Below, piece after piece: positions 23,701 to 32,931 of a stretch of 64,000 bases of DNA (position 1 is its first letter; each line of letters starts with the position of its first letter). The translations under genes were made by a program, and so were the position numbers. The notes beneath the pieces are model-generated. The model was not told the DNA's origin, did no database searches, and worked only from the letters and a program-made list of their open reading frames with translations. The stretch spans positions 29,120 through 93,119 of the forward strand of contig CAKSLF010000006.1 in the NCBI GenBank assembly GCA_934466455.1, read 5' to 3'. This DNA comes from an uncultured Oscillospiraceae bacterium (GTDB lineage: Bacteria; Bacillota; Clostridia; Oscillospirales; Ruminococcaceae).

Positions 23701-23743
23701 TAAAATAAAAAAAGCCCTCTGCCGGAAAAATCCGACAGAGGGC
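23701..23743 (-). terminator. T-box terminator hairpin of tyrS
   Basis: A stem GCCCTCTGTCGGA/TCCGGCAGAGGGC (23743-23731 with 23725-23714) with a single G-T pair is followed by a T-rich run at 23713-23701 on the minus strand. It ends about 35 bases before the tyrS start. Confidence 0.9.
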
Positions 23744-23744
23744 G

Positions 23745-23964
23745 AATTAGCGCGGTACCACCTCTGGTTCGCTGTGTTTGAACACAGCCTCTTTTGCGCT
23801 GTAACCGGCGCACCGGGCAAGACCTACTGCTGTTGTTCAGCCCCACTGCTCAGGAATGTAATTCGCAAACGAACCGCACGCTTTCTTACACCGACCGAAA
23901 GCTCTCTTTGCCGCAAATTTCGCCGCTACTTTGTTCCGTCATAGCCTTTTATAATATCAATACT
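23745..23964 (-). promoter_or_regulatory. tyrS leader: T-box leader (tyrosine tRNA-sensing riboswitch)
   Basis: The T-box sequence GAGGTGGTACCGCGCTAATT lies at 23764-23745 on the minus strand, and its GGTACCGCG core is diagnostic. Upstream is a stem I region of about 110 bases with a GGTGTAA distal-loop element. A candidate specifier codon UAC (Tyr) lies at 23860-23858 in GAAT-TAC-ATT. Binding of uncharged tRNA-Tyr would favour the antiterminator over the hairpin at 23743-23701. Confidence 0.92.
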
Positions 23965-23970
23965 TTATGG

Positions 23971-23999
23971 ATTATAACCGATACCGAGGATTTTGTCAA
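23971..23999 (-). promoter_or_regulatory. Consensus promoter of the T-box-tyrS transcript
   Basis: TTGACA at 23999-23994 and TATAAT at 23976-23971 (minus strand), spaced 17 bases. The -35 overlaps the stop codon of recN. Start of transcription is expected near 23964. Confidence 0.9.
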
Positions 24000-25660
24000 C
24001 CTCCGGAGGCTTCCAAAAGTTCTTTTGCGCTGTTTTTAAGAGAATCTGTAATCTCCCCGCCCATAATGCGTGCAAGCTCGGCAATTCTTCCCTCTTTATC
24101 AAGGCTTGTAACGGAGGTAAAGGTTTTTCCGTTTTCAGTCGCCTTGGATATAAGAAGATGATTGTCAGCAAAAGCCGCAACCTGTGCAAGATGGGTAACG
24201 CAAATAATCTGGCGTCCTTTTGAAACCTGTTTAAGCTTTTTCCCGACTTTTTGTGCGGCAGAGCCGGAAATTCCCGTATCCACCTCATCGAAAATAAGTG
24301 TATCCACATTATCTTTATCCGCAAGAACATTTTTTATGCTGAGCATAATTCTTGAAAGCTCGCCTCCGGAAGCAATTTTAATAAGAGGCTTAAGAGGCTC
24401 GCCTGCATTTGTGGCAATATAAAATTCTATGCTGTCGCATCCGGATTCGGAAAAATCTGCGTGCTCAAAATTTACGCTAAAGCGCACATTAGGCATATTG
24501 AGATATGACAACTCGTCCATAACTGCGTGTTCAAATGCCTTTGCCGCAGAAAGACGCTTTTTTGTAAGTACGGACGCTTTTTCTTCCGTATCTTTTTTGA
24601 GCACGGAATACTCTTTATTCAGCTTTTCAAGGCGTTCTTCGGAAAATTCGATTCCGTCAAGTTCCTTTACCGCTTTATCGTAATATGCAAGCACAGATTC
24701 CACGCTTCCGCCGTATTTTCGCTTTAAGCGGAATATTTCATCAAGGCGTTTTTCTGTCCGGTTTTGGAGCTGCGGGTCAAAATCAAGCTCATCTGCACAG
24801 CTTTTGACATCGTTAGCAAACTCTTCAAGCTCATAATATGTGCTCTTGAATTTTTCAGATATTCCCTCAAAATCAGGGAAATACTCCGCAAGCTCTTCGG
24901 CATTCTTTATAACGGTTTCAAGCTCGTCAAGTGCGCCCTCGCCGCCGTCACCGCCGTCAAGAGCAGAAACGGTTTCCGAAACAAGCTCCATAATGTTTTC
25001 GGAGCTTTTTATCCGCTTACTCAGAGCAAGAAGCTCGTCCTCTTCACCACTTTCTATTGCGGCGGCTTCTATTTCGCCTATCTGATATTTCAACAGGTCT
25101 ATTCGGGCTTCCTTATCGGAATCGTCCATGCTTATTTTTCTTATTGCACGCTCGGTTTCCTTCATTTTTTTATAGCTTTCGGAATATGCGGAAAGCTCCG
25201 AAAATGTGTTTCCGAATGCGTCTATGTATCCGATGTGAAGCTCCGGATTTTGCAAAATTACGCTGTCGTGTTGTCCGTGAACATCAATGAGCACTCCGGA
25301 AAGCTGCTTGAGCACGCTGACAGTTGCGGGGCGGGAATTTATCTTACAAATGTTTTTTCCCTCTGCGGATATTTCCCGGGAAATCATCAGTTCCTCGCCC
25401 TCGTCTTCATATCCGAGTTCCTCAAGAACAGCTTTTGCCTTCTGAGAAATTTCGGAGAACACTGCGGAAACAAAAGCTTTGTTTTCGCCGGTGCGAACAA
25501 GGTCCCTGCTTGTTCTTCCGCCGAGAACTGCGTTTATTGCATCAATAAGAATTGATTTTCCTGCGCCGGTTTCACCTGTAAATACATTAAACCCATTCTC
25601 AAAATCTATTGAAGCACTTTCGATAACAGCAATATTTTTAATAAAAAGTTGGGAAAGCAC
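23996..25660 (-). CDS. recN: DNA repair protein RecN
   Basis: The 554-residue SMC-like ATPase has Walker A TGETGAGKS, a long coiled-coil middle region (about 150-370), signature KIASGGELSRIMLSIK and Walker B LIFDEVDTGISG. RecN takes part in double-strand break repair. It is the last gene of the nusB-to-recN run and lies 27 bases after argR, the usual neighbour in Firmicutes. The spoIVB-spo0A pair that often follows in spore formers is absent. Confidence 0.97.
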   Translation of the reverse strand: MLSQLFIKNIAVIESASIDFENGFNVFTGETGAGKSILIDAINAVLGGRTSRDLVRTGENKAFVSAVFSEISQKAKAVLEELGYEDEGEELMISREISAEGKNICKINSRPATVSVLKQLSGVLIDVHGQHDSVILQNPELHIGYIDAFGNTFSELSAYSESYKKMKETERAIRKISMDDSDKEARIDLLKYQIGEIEAAAIESGEEDELLALSKRIKSSENIMELVSETVSALDGGDGGEGALDELETVIKNAEELAEYFPDFEGISEKFKSTYYELEEFANDVKSCADELDFDPQLQNRTEKRLDEIFRLKRKYGGSVESVLAYYDKAVKELDGIEFSEERLEKLNKEYSVLKKDTEEKASVLTKKRLSAAKAFEHAVMDELSYLNMPNVRFSVNFEHADFSESGCDSIEFYIATNAGEPLKPLIKIASGGELSRIMLSIKNVLADKDNVDTLIFDEVDTGISGSAAQKVGKKLKQVSKGRQIICVTHLAQVAAFADNHLLISKATENGKTFTSVTSLDKEGRIAELARIMGGEITDSLKNSAKELLEASGG

Positions 25661-25687
25661 CGCTTATACCCTCCTTTGTCATATGTA

Positions 25688-26137
25688 TCAACCGATAAGC
25701 TCTTTTATTTTGCCAACAAGAGTTGTTGCGGATTTTTCGTCGCGCATAAGTACAAAAATAGTATCGTCGCCCGCAAGGGTTCCTACAACACCTTCGTGGT
25801 TCATTGCGTCAAGAACGGCGCAGGCGGCATTTGCCATTCCGTTAAAACATTTTACCACTACCATATTTCCTGCGCAATCCACACTTTTTGTGGATTGGCT
25901 GAAAACCGCATATTTTGTGCCGATGTCGGCATTGCTGTCGGAAACGGAGGAAGCATAACGATATTTCCCGTCGGAAACCATCGTCTTAACAAGCCGAAGC
26001 TCCTTTATATCACGGGAAACGGTTGCCTGCGTCACATCAAAGCCGGCATCCTTTAGATAAGCAAGAAGCTCCTCCTGGGTGTTTATATCTCTCTCGGAAA
26101 TAAGCTCTAAAATTTTGGAATGGCGTTTTGTTTTCAT
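25688..26137 (-). CDS. argR: Arginine repressor ArgR/AhrC
   Basis: The 149-residue protein has the N-terminal winged helix (TQEELLAYLKDAGFDVTQAT, then SRDIKELRLVK) and the C-terminal arginine-binding hexamer domain with GTLAGDDTIFVL. It represses arginine synthesis and activates catabolism when arginine is high. It lies between nadK and recN, the common Clostridia order. Confidence 0.97.
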   Translation of the reverse strand: MKTKRHSKILELISERDINTQEELLAYLKDAGFDVTQATVSRDIKELRLVKTMVSDGKYRYASSVSDSNADIGTKYAVFSQSTKSVDCAGNMVVVKCFNGMANAACAVLDAMNHEGVVGTLAGDDTIFVLMRDEKSATTLVGKIKELIG

Positions 26138-26149
26138 TTTAATATCCCC

Positions 26150-27031
26150 TTATATTCTTCCTATTATTTTTTGGTTAAGAACCTCGTAGAACCTGCGACC
26201 GGAAAGATTGATAAACTTTACATATTTTTCAGAAACTTTGGCATAGGCTCTTCCGCCTTTTTTTATGCTGAAGGTTTTTTCTCCGTCAACAATAACATCA
26301 ACATTTTCCTCATCGCCGTTAAATGACGAACCGATGCTTATTGTTTTGTCGGAGGAAAAAACTATCGACCTGGATATAAGCGAATGGGGGCAAACCGGAG
26401 TCATAACAATGGCGTCAAGAGTTGTGTCGATTATAGGTCCGCCTGCAGACATCGAATATGCCGTGGAGCCGTCCGGCGTAGCAATAACTATTCCGTCGGC
26501 ACGGTAACGGCAAACCTCGTGTTCACCGCATTTTACAAAAAGCTCGGCGGTTTTTCCCGGTTCGTTATAGGTTACAAAAACATCGTTTATTGCATAAGCG
26601 GATTTTTCGCCAACCGTAACGAGAAGGACGGATCTTTTTTCTATTGGGCAGTTTCTTTCAAAAAGCTTTTTTATTACGGAGAGGTCGTCGGCTTCTATAT
26701 CGGAGAGAAAACCGAGCCTTCCGGCATTGATTCCGAGAATGGGTTTATCGTAAACAAGCGCACTTTTTGCCGCCCTAAGAATTGTTCCGTCGCCGCCGAT
26801 AACAAATATCATATCTGCCGCCGCAAAGCCTTTTTCTGCGGTAAGAAACTCCGCTCCGCTTTCGGAAAAAATCTCCCTTGCGGCAATATCCATAAATACG
26901 GTTATTTTATATTCACGCAACAGCAAAATCAGCTTTTCGGCGCAGGGTATTACTGCTTTTCTATTTAGATTTACGGAAATAAAAACCTTTGATTTATTCT
27001 TATAAAGCCTTATTGTGCCGCTTTTTTTCAA
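26150..27031 (-). CDS. nadK: NAD kinase
   Basis: The 293-residue protein has the GGDGTILRAA catalytic motif, NAGRLGFLSD and DGSTAYSMSAGGP, all diagnostic for NAD kinase. It makes NADP from NAD using ATP or polyphosphate. It overlaps tlyA by four bases. Confidence 0.97.
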   Translation of the reverse strand: MKKSGTIRLYKNKSKVFISVNLNRKAVIPCAEKLILLLREYKITVFMDIAAREIFSESGAEFLTAEKGFAAADMIFVIGGDGTILRAAKSALVYDKPILGINAGRLGFLSDIEADDLSVIKKLFERNCPIEKRSVLLVTVGEKSAYAINDVFVTYNEPGKTAELFVKCGEHEVCRYRADGIVIATPDGSTAYSMSAGGPIIDTTLDAIVMTPVCPHSLISRSIVFSSDKTISIGSSFNGDEENVDVIVDGEKTFSIKKGGRAYAKVSEKYVKFINLSGRRFYEVLNQKIIGRI

Positions 27032-27855
27032 GTCTTTGGAGCCTCCTTTTTATCAAGCTCGTCATGAGAGGATTCTACAAGCTTTTTTATCTCATCGCCG
27101 CTTACCAAAAGGCTTGGGTCTTTACGGGTAAGGACCATAAGGTATTCTATGTTGCCCTGAGGACCTTTTATTGGTGAAAACTCGATTCCTACAATTCCAA
27201 AACCTGATTTTTTAGCAAAACCGACGGCACGCTCCAAAACCTCAATATGTGTTGCGGGGTCACGAACCACGCCGTGCTTGCCAACCTTTTCTCTGCCTGC
27301 TTCAAACTGAGGCTTTACAAGACAAACCATCATTGCGTCATCCGCCAAAAAAGGAGGAAGAACGGGAATTACAAGACCGAGAGAAATAAAAGAAACATCT
27401 ATGCTGACAAAATCCACCGTATCGGGCACCTGCTCTTTAGTGATATATCTTATGTTTGTGCGTTCAAGGTTTACTACCCTTTTGTCTTGGCGAAGGCTCC
27501 ACGCAAGCTGACCGTAACCGACATCAACGGAGTATACTTTTGACGCTCCGCTTTGCAGCATACAATCGGTAAACCCTCCGGTTGAAGCACCTACATCCAT
27601 ACAGACCTTTCCGTCAAGGCAAAAGCCGTAAAGCTCCATTGCTTTTTCAAGCTTAAGCCCTCCCCGGCTTACATATTTAAGCTGTTCGCCCCTAAATTCT
27701 ATGTTGTCTGAGGAAGTAACAAGTTCGCCGGCTTTGTCGGCTTTTTGACCGTTCACATAAACTTTGCCTGCCATAATCTCGGCTTTTGCTCTTTCCCGGC
27801 TCTGAATTATGCCACGGGAAACAAGCTCCGCATCAAGCCGCTGTTTTTCTGTCAT
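27028..27855 (-). CDS. tlyA: TlyA-family rRNA 2'-O-methyltransferase
   Basis: I start at ATG 27855, which overlaps the dxs stop (ATGA) and follows AAAGGAGG. The 275-residue protein has an N-terminal S4 RNA-binding domain (LDAELVSRGI...AGKVYVNGQKADK) and an FtsJ-like methyltransferase domain with CMDVGASTGGFTDCML and the catalytic KDDK-like residues. Family members methylate ribose in 16S and/or 23S rRNA. The older name haemolysin A is not supported by anything here. Confidence 0.93.
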   Translation of the reverse strand: MTEKQRLDAELVSRGIIQSRERAKAEIMAGKVYVNGQKADKAGELVTSSDNIEFRGEQLKYVSRGGLKLEKAMELYGFCLDGKVCMDVGASTGGFTDCMLQSGASKVYSVDVGYGQLAWSLRQDKRVVNLERTNIRYITKEQVPDTVDFVSIDVSFISLGLVIPVLPPFLADDAMMVCLVKPQFEAGREKVGKHGVVRDPATHIEVLERAVGFAKKSGFGIVGIEFSPIKGPQGNIEYLMVLTRKDPSLLVSGDEIKKLVESSHDELDKKEAPKT

Positions 27856-29687
27856 TTCAAAGCCTCCTTTTCGATAAGCGAAACCATAGAATCGCTGTTG
27901 AGCCCGTATTTTTTCATTGCAGAGGAAACCTTCATATGCGGAACAAAGCCGCTTACGCATTGCATTATATATTTTCCGCAAAATTCATATTTGCGAAGCA
28001 AGGTTCCGAAATGTTCCGCAATGCTTCCGTTTTGAACAGATTCCTCGAAGAAAAATATATTCTTGAATTGTGCGGCTCTTTTTACGACTGTTTCGTCAAT
28101 GGGAAAAATTTTATCTAATTTGAGCACGGAAGCATCCGTTTTTTCCGCAGCAAAACCCGCCTCGGCAAAAAGCCTGCCATAGGTTATAATCAAGCAATCA
28201 TTTCTGTTTTCAAAAAAATCATAATCACCGTATTCGGCGGAATATTCTTCAGGAACGGTTTTTTCGCAATCCTTCGGATAGCGGACGACTTGCACTCCGT
28301 CGGCTGCAAAAGCCGTTTTTAGATTTTTTTCAAGCTCCGCATAGTTGAACGGGCTGTATATAGTTACTCCGGGTATTGCAGTCAACATTGGAATATCAAA
28401 AATACCTTGATGGGTTTCTCCATCGCCCCCGACTATTCCGGCACGGTCAACGGCAAGAACTATATGGAGCGGATTTATAGACGCATCGTGAATTATCTGG
28501 TCAAAAGAACGCTGCAAAAATGTAGAATAAACCGCAAAAACGGGCTTCATTCCGCCGGCGGCAAGTCCGGCGGCAAAGGTGACGGCGTGTTCCTCCGCAA
28601 TACCGACATCAAAAAATCTTTCGGGGTATTTTTGAGCAAATTCTTTCAGCCCCGTTCCGTCGGTCATGGCTGCGGTTATGGCGCAGATTGTTTTATCCGA
28701 CGCCGCAAGACGGAAAACACTTTCGCCGAATGTATCGGAGAAACTCTTTTTATGAGCCTCGGTAAGCTCGCCGCTTGTCCTATCAAAAGGCGCAATTCCG
28801 TGGAATTTTGACGGTAATTTCTCCGCAGGGCGGTAGCCCCTGCCTTTTACGGTATTGACATGGACGAGCACGGGGCATTTAAGGCTTTGAGCACGCTTGA
28901 GCACACGAATGAGCATAGAAATGTCATGACCGTCAACGGGTCCGAGATAGGTAAAGCCGAAATGCTCAAATGTATTGCTCCCATAGTAAAAATCCTTTAG
29001 AGCGGTTTTGCAATATTTTGCCACACCGAAAATCCCCTTGCCGACAAGCGGAATTTTAAGCAAAAAACGCTGCACCGCATCCTTAAAATGAAAATATCCC
29101 TCTTTGTTGCGGATTTTTGCAAGGTATTTAGCCATTGCGCCCACATTTTTAGATATGCTCATCTCATTATCATTGAGCACAACAATTAAATTTGTTTGGC
29201 TGCGCCCGGCGTTGTTTATTGCTTCATATATCATTCCGCCGGAGGCTGCGCCGTCGCCGACGACCGCAACAACGGAGGAATTATCGCCACACAGCTTTTT
29301 TGCCTCCGCAATGCCGAGGGCAGCGGAAATCGAAGTGCTTGCATGACCGGCAACAAATGCGTCGTGCTCGCTTTCGCAGGGCTTTGGAAAACCGGAAACG
29401 CCGCCTTCGGTACGGATTCCCGTAATGTCCCGACCGGTCAAAAGCTTATGAGAATAGCATTGATGACCGACATCCCACACAATAGGCTCCCGGGGAGAAT
29501 CGAATACATAATGCAGCGCAACGGTAAGCTCCACCGCACCGAGATTTGATGCAAGGTGACCGCCGGTTACCGATACTTTATCGAGTATTTCATCACGCAG
29601 CTCAAAGCAAAGCTGCTCAAGCTGCTGTTTATCAAGATTTTTTACTCCTTGTGGAAGCTTTATACTTTCAAGAAGCTTTTTTTCCAT
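27852..29687 (-). CDS. dxs: 1-deoxy-D-xylulose-5-phosphate synthase
   Basis: I choose ATG 29687, with GGAG seven bases upstream; a TTG at 29699 is less likely. The 611-residue thiamine-diphosphate enzyme has the GDGAASGGMIYEAINNAG cofactor motif, catalytic segment GVGTHQ-like DVGHQCYSHKLLTG, and DRAGIVGGDGETHQG. It condenses pyruvate and glyceraldehyde 3-phosphate, the first step of the non-mevalonate isoprenoid pathway, and sits right after ispA, which uses its products. Confidence 0.97.
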   Translation of the reverse strand: MEKKLLESIKLPQGVKNLDKQQLEQLCFELRDEILDKVSVTGGHLASNLGAVELTVALHYVFDSPREPIVWDVGHQCYSHKLLTGRDITGIRTEGGVSGFPKPCESEHDAFVAGHASTSISAALGIAEAKKLCGDNSSVVAVVGDGAASGGMIYEAINNAGRSQTNLIVVLNDNEMSISKNVGAMAKYLAKIRNKEGYFHFKDAVQRFLLKIPLVGKGIFGVAKYCKTALKDFYYGSNTFEHFGFTYLGPVDGHDISMLIRVLKRAQSLKCPVLVHVNTVKGRGYRPAEKLPSKFHGIAPFDRTSGELTEAHKKSFSDTFGESVFRLAASDKTICAITAAMTDGTGLKEFAQKYPERFFDVGIAEEHAVTFAAGLAAGGMKPVFAVYSTFLQRSFDQIIHDASINPLHIVLAVDRAGIVGGDGETHQGIFDIPMLTAIPGVTIYSPFNYAELEKNLKTAFAADGVQVVRYPKDCEKTVPEEYSAEYGDYDFFENRNDCLIITYGRLFAEAGFAAEKTDASVLKLDKIFPIDETVVKRAAQFKNIFFFEESVQNGSIAEHFGTLLRKYEFCGKYIMQCVSGFVPHMKVSSAMKKYGLNSDSMVSLIEKEALK

Positions 29688-29705
29688 TTCTTTCTCCAAT
29701 CCAAA

Positions 29706-30569
29706 TTATACGCCCTCTATACGGGTGATAAGAAAATCCAAAAGTGCGGCAAACGAACCGGTATCAAAGCCGTGTTCATTAAGCTTAAAGAGCACCATTC
29801 CCGCTTTTGTAATGCAGGAATATATATCGGCACGGGTCTTTTCTTCACCGTGAATTTTTACATAAGAATTAAGCTCGCAGTCGTCGTAATTTCCATTAAA
29901 ATCAAGCAAATCGTCCGCCATTTGAAAAGCAAGACCGAACAAGCGGGCATATTCTTCCGAGAGAAGGCAAACATCTTCATCCGCACCCGCCGCAATACAA
30001 CCGAGAGCGGCAGAAGCTCTCATAAGGGCGGCGGTTTTCAGCGAATGGATTAACGAAAGATCTTCTGCGGAAACCTCTTTTTCTGCGGCGGCAAGGTCAA
30101 GAACCTGCCCGCCTACCATTCCCCGATAACCGGAGTAAGAAGCAAGCTTTGCAACTGCTTTTACCGCTCTATCCGGGTGCTTTTTTGCTGCTTCACTTTC
30201 CGTAATTACGGAAAACGCATGGGTCAAAAGGGCGTCTCCGGCAAGAACTGCCGTGGATTCGCCGAAGGCGATATGGCAGGAGGGTTTTCCTCTGCGCATA
30301 TCGTCATTATCCATACACGGTAAGTCGTCATGAACAAGCGAATACGCCTGTATACATTCTATTCCGAGGGCATACGGCAAAGCTTCGCATATTTCGCAGC
30401 CGAGCATCTTTGCAAATTCAAGCACCAATATGCCTCTAAGCCGCTTTCCGCCGAGGGCGGAATAGCGCATAGCGGAAACAATAGTATCCTCTTCGGGATT
30501 TTCTGCGGCAATAACGGTGCTCATACCGTCGTCAATGATTTTTTTGTCATCAATCAAAAAAGAAAGCAT
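29706..30569 (-). CDS. ispA: Polyprenyl synthetase (farnesyl/geranylgeranyl diphosphate synthase)
   Basis: The 287-residue protein has the first Asp-rich motif HDDLPCMDNDDMRRGKP and the second QMADDLLDFNG, the Mg-binding sites of trans-prenyltransferases. Its length and the two residues between the Asp clusters fit the bacterial farnesyl diphosphate synthase type. It lies between xseB and dxs. Confidence 0.95.
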   Translation of the reverse strand: MLSFLIDDKKIIDDGMSTVIAAENPEEDTIVSAMRYSALGGKRLRGILVLEFAKMLGCEICEALPYALGIECIQAYSLVHDDLPCMDNDDMRRGKPSCHIAFGESTAVLAGDALLTHAFSVITESEAAKKHPDRAVKAVAKLASYSGYRGMVGGQVLDLAAAEKEVSAEDLSLIHSLKTAALMRASAALGCIAAGADEDVCLLSEEYARLFGLAFQMADDLLDFNGNYDDCELNSYVKIHGEEKTRADIYSCITKAGMVLFKLNEHGFDTGSFAALLDFLITRIEGV

Positions 30570-30583
30570 TTTATCCTCCGCTG

Positions 30584-30769
30584 TTAAAGGCTTACCTGTT
30601 CTATTTCCTGCTTTGCTTCGTCAAGCTTTTTCTGACAGAATTTTGTAAGCTCAATTCCTTCCTTAAAAAGATTTACGGATTCTTCAAGAGAAATATCTTC
30701 CGCAGAAAGTTTTTCGTTTATTTCGGAAAGCTTCTTTAGTGCGTCCTCAAATTTCATTTCCTTTTTCAA
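30584..30769 (-). CDS. xseB: Exodeoxyribonuclease VII small subunit
   Basis: The 61-residue protein has the typical KFEDALKKLSEINEKL start and the LEESVNLFKEG core of XseB. It overlaps the xseA stop by four bases, so the two subunits are translationally coupled. Confidence 0.96.
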   Translation of the reverse strand: MKKEMKFEDALKKLSEINEKLSAEDISLEESVNLFKEGIELTKFCQKKLDEAKQEIEQVSL

Positions 30770-31986
30770 AGAGAAAGTCCTCCTTCCGTTTTCTCGGTAA
30801 CAGTGGCTTTAATATGTCCGTCGGTGAAATACAAATCAAAGCTGTCCCCCACCGCTATATCTCCGATGCTTCTGATAACGGAGCCGCATTTTTCGGCACG
30901 GCATATAGATTTTTTCAGCAGCCTTGCCGGATTATTGGAATCCAGCATTGTTATCTGTTTTTGCAGCTCCATGGTGTCCGAATTTATTTTATTTTCAAAT
31001 TTTTGTGTTAACAAACGGGAAAGCTCGGTTAGCTTTGAGGCGTATTCCGTGTTGATTTTAGCTGTAAAGCTGTTTAGCTTAACAGCACCGGCTGCGGCAA
31101 GCTTGCCGCTTAGTTCGGTAATTTTCTTTTTTAGTGCGGCTTCAAGAAAATCCAAATTAGCGTCTATCGTCTGTATAAGCTCCGAGGAATCCGGGCTTGC
31201 AAGCTCCGCAGCAGCGGAAGGCGTAGGAGCACGCAAATCCGCTGCAAAATCACATATCGAAAAATCCGTTTCGTGCCCAACGGCGGAAATTACGGGAGTC
31301 TTGCAGGCAAAAATCGCCCTTGCAAGGGTTTCGTCATTAAATGCGGAAAGATCGTCCGAGCTTCCGCCGCCTCTGCCGAGGATAATTACATCGGGTTTTA
31401 TTTCCGTGTCTTGCTTTTTAAGTGCCGCAATAAGCTGTGCGGGCGCATCCGCTCCCTGGACAGAAACGGGGGTCAAAACTAATTTTGCCATTGCCCACCG
31501 CCTGCCGAGAACATTGATTATGTCGTGCAATGCAGCACCCTGCGCAGAAGTAATAACGCCTATTTTTTTCGGAAAAGGCGGAATAGGCTTTTTTGCCTCC
31601 GCAGAAAAAAGCCCCTCTTTTTCAAGGCGTTCCTTTAATTGCTCAAAGGCAAGGTATTTTGCACCAAGCCCCTCCGGCTGTATGTCATAGACATACAGTT
31701 GGCAGGCACAGGTTTTCTTATAAACGGACAAATCGCACCTTGCGATTACAGCCATCCCGTTTTGCGGAATAAAGCGTATGCGCTCGGCATAGCTTCGGAA
31801 CATAACGCAGCTTATCTCCGATTCGGCATCCTTTAATGAAAAATAGAAATGCCCGGAATAAAAATTTTCCTTAAAATCGGCAATTTCTCCCCGAATGTAT
31901 ATGCCGGAAAGCTTTTTGTTTTCATCAATATATGATTTTAGATATGAGGTTATCTGCGTAACAGTAAGAATGCTAAATCCCGGCAC
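30766..31986 (-). CDS. xseA: Exodeoxyribonuclease VII large subunit
   Basis: The 406-residue protein has an N-terminal OB fold (IYIRGEIADFK...GHFYFSLKD) and the nuclease domain with VITSAQGAALHDI, GRGGGSSDDLSAFND and SAVGHETDFSICD. It degrades single-stranded DNA with the XseB subunit. Confidence 0.97.
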   Translation of the reverse strand: MPGFSILTVTQITSYLKSYIDENKKLSGIYIRGEIADFKENFYSGHFYFSLKDAESEISCVMFRSYAERIRFIPQNGMAVIARCDLSVYKKTCACQLYVYDIQPEGLGAKYLAFEQLKERLEKEGLFSAEAKKPIPPFPKKIGVITSAQGAALHDIINVLGRRWAMAKLVLTPVSVQGADAPAQLIAALKKQDTEIKPDVIILGRGGGSSDDLSAFNDETLARAIFACKTPVISAVGHETDFSICDFAADLRAPTPSAAAELASPDSSELIQTIDANLDFLEAALKKKITELSGKLAAAGAVKLNSFTAKINTEYASKLTELSRLLTQKFENKINSDTMELQKQITMLDSNNPARLLKKSICRAEKCGSVIRSIGDIAVGDSFDLYFTDGHIKATVTEKTEGGLSL

Positions 31987-32001
31987 ACAGCGTTCCTCCT
32001 T

Positions 32002-32931
32002 TTATTTTTTGTATGCGACTGCGGTTAAAACCGCAATTCCGGCAGCATTATCGGAGGAAAACTCCGGCTTTGCAAAAATTCCGCCGTATTTTTTTTCAAC
32101 AGTGCTCCGTATAATGCCGTTAGACATAACTCCTCCCGCATAAACAAGCGGAAGCTTTCCGTATTCGGCAATGACTGCTTCTGTTATTCCGCAAAGTGCA
32201 GCCTCTATATATTTTAGGCAAAAAAGCGCAATATCTTCAGCTTTTTCTCCGCTTTCAAACATTTTTTTGCACTTGTTTTCAACCCCGGAGAGGCTGCATT
32301 CCATACCGTTCATAACCGGCTTTATCCTAAAGGTTCGGCTGCTTTTTTTTGCAAGCTCCTCAAGATATTTTCCTGCGGGAAACGGCAGACCGAGCATTAC
32401 GCCGACTCTGTCCACTGCCTGACCGGCTTTTAGGTCGGAAGAACCGCCTATTTTTGTGCAGCGAATTATTCTGTTGTCGTCCGGTTCTACAAGCAAGGCC
32501 TCGGTTGTTCCGCCGGAGAGATGAAATGCAATAAACCGTTCTTTAAGAAGGTCAAGCCTGTTTGCGGAATAAAGCGCAGCCGCAACATGCCCCTGTTGGT
32601 GAGCGAAGCGGAGTACCGGTATTTTGCAGGAGGCACCGATACAGCTTGCAGCCATTTCTCCAACAAGGAAGCACGGCATATAAGAGCCTTCTATATTGCG
32701 GGGACGGGTTGAAGCACCAACAGCAAGGATTTTTCCGTCATATTCTTCAAAAACGGCGGAAACCATGTCCCCAAGCTGTTTTACATGGGAAAAAACCGCA
32801 TCCGACTGGCGAAGCCCAAGCTCGCCCTCTTTAACGGGAAGCAACTTTTTGCTTTGTGCGATTTTGCCCGTTTTATCATCAAAAAGCGCAACGGAGGTCG
32901 TATAATTGCTGGTATCTATACCCAGAAACAT
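32002..32931 (-). CDS. M22/Gcp-like (TsaD-paralogue) ASKHA-fold protein
   Basis: The 309-residue protein has an ASKHA ATPase fold start (FLGIDTSNYTTSVAL), a metal-site-like HQQGHVAAAL where TsaD has HxxxH, and FHLSGGTTEALLV. It resembles TsaD, but the sequence is divergent and the gene sits in the nusB-xseA run. This matches a known Clostridia-type paralogue rather than the true tRNA t6A enzyme. The function of this paralogue is not established. The start overlaps the nusB stop by one base (TAATG). Confidence 0.85.
   Translation of the reverse strand: MFLGIDTSNYTTSVALFDDKTGKIAQSKKLLPVKEGELGLRQSDAVFSHVKQLGDMVSAVFEEYDGKILAVGASTRPRNIEGSYMPCFLVGEMAASCIGASCKIPVLRFAHQQGHVAAALYSANRLDLLKERFIAFHLSGGTTEALLVEPDDNRIIRCTKIGGSSDLKAGQAVDRVGVMLGLPFPAGKYLEELAKKSSRTFRIKPVMNGMECSLSGVENKCKKMFESGEKAEDIALFCLKYIEAALCGITEAVIAEYGKLPLVYAGGVMSNGIIRSTVEKKYGGIFAKPEFSSDNAAGIAVLTAVAYKK

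Noticed and set aside
22722..23708. Plus-strand open frame of 328 codons opposite tyrS
   Set aside because: It is a shadow of a certain synthetase gene and reads into the T-box region.
30803..31690. Plus-strand open frame of 295 codons opposite xseA
   Set aside because: Shadow of the exonuclease gene, Ser-rich and without motifs.
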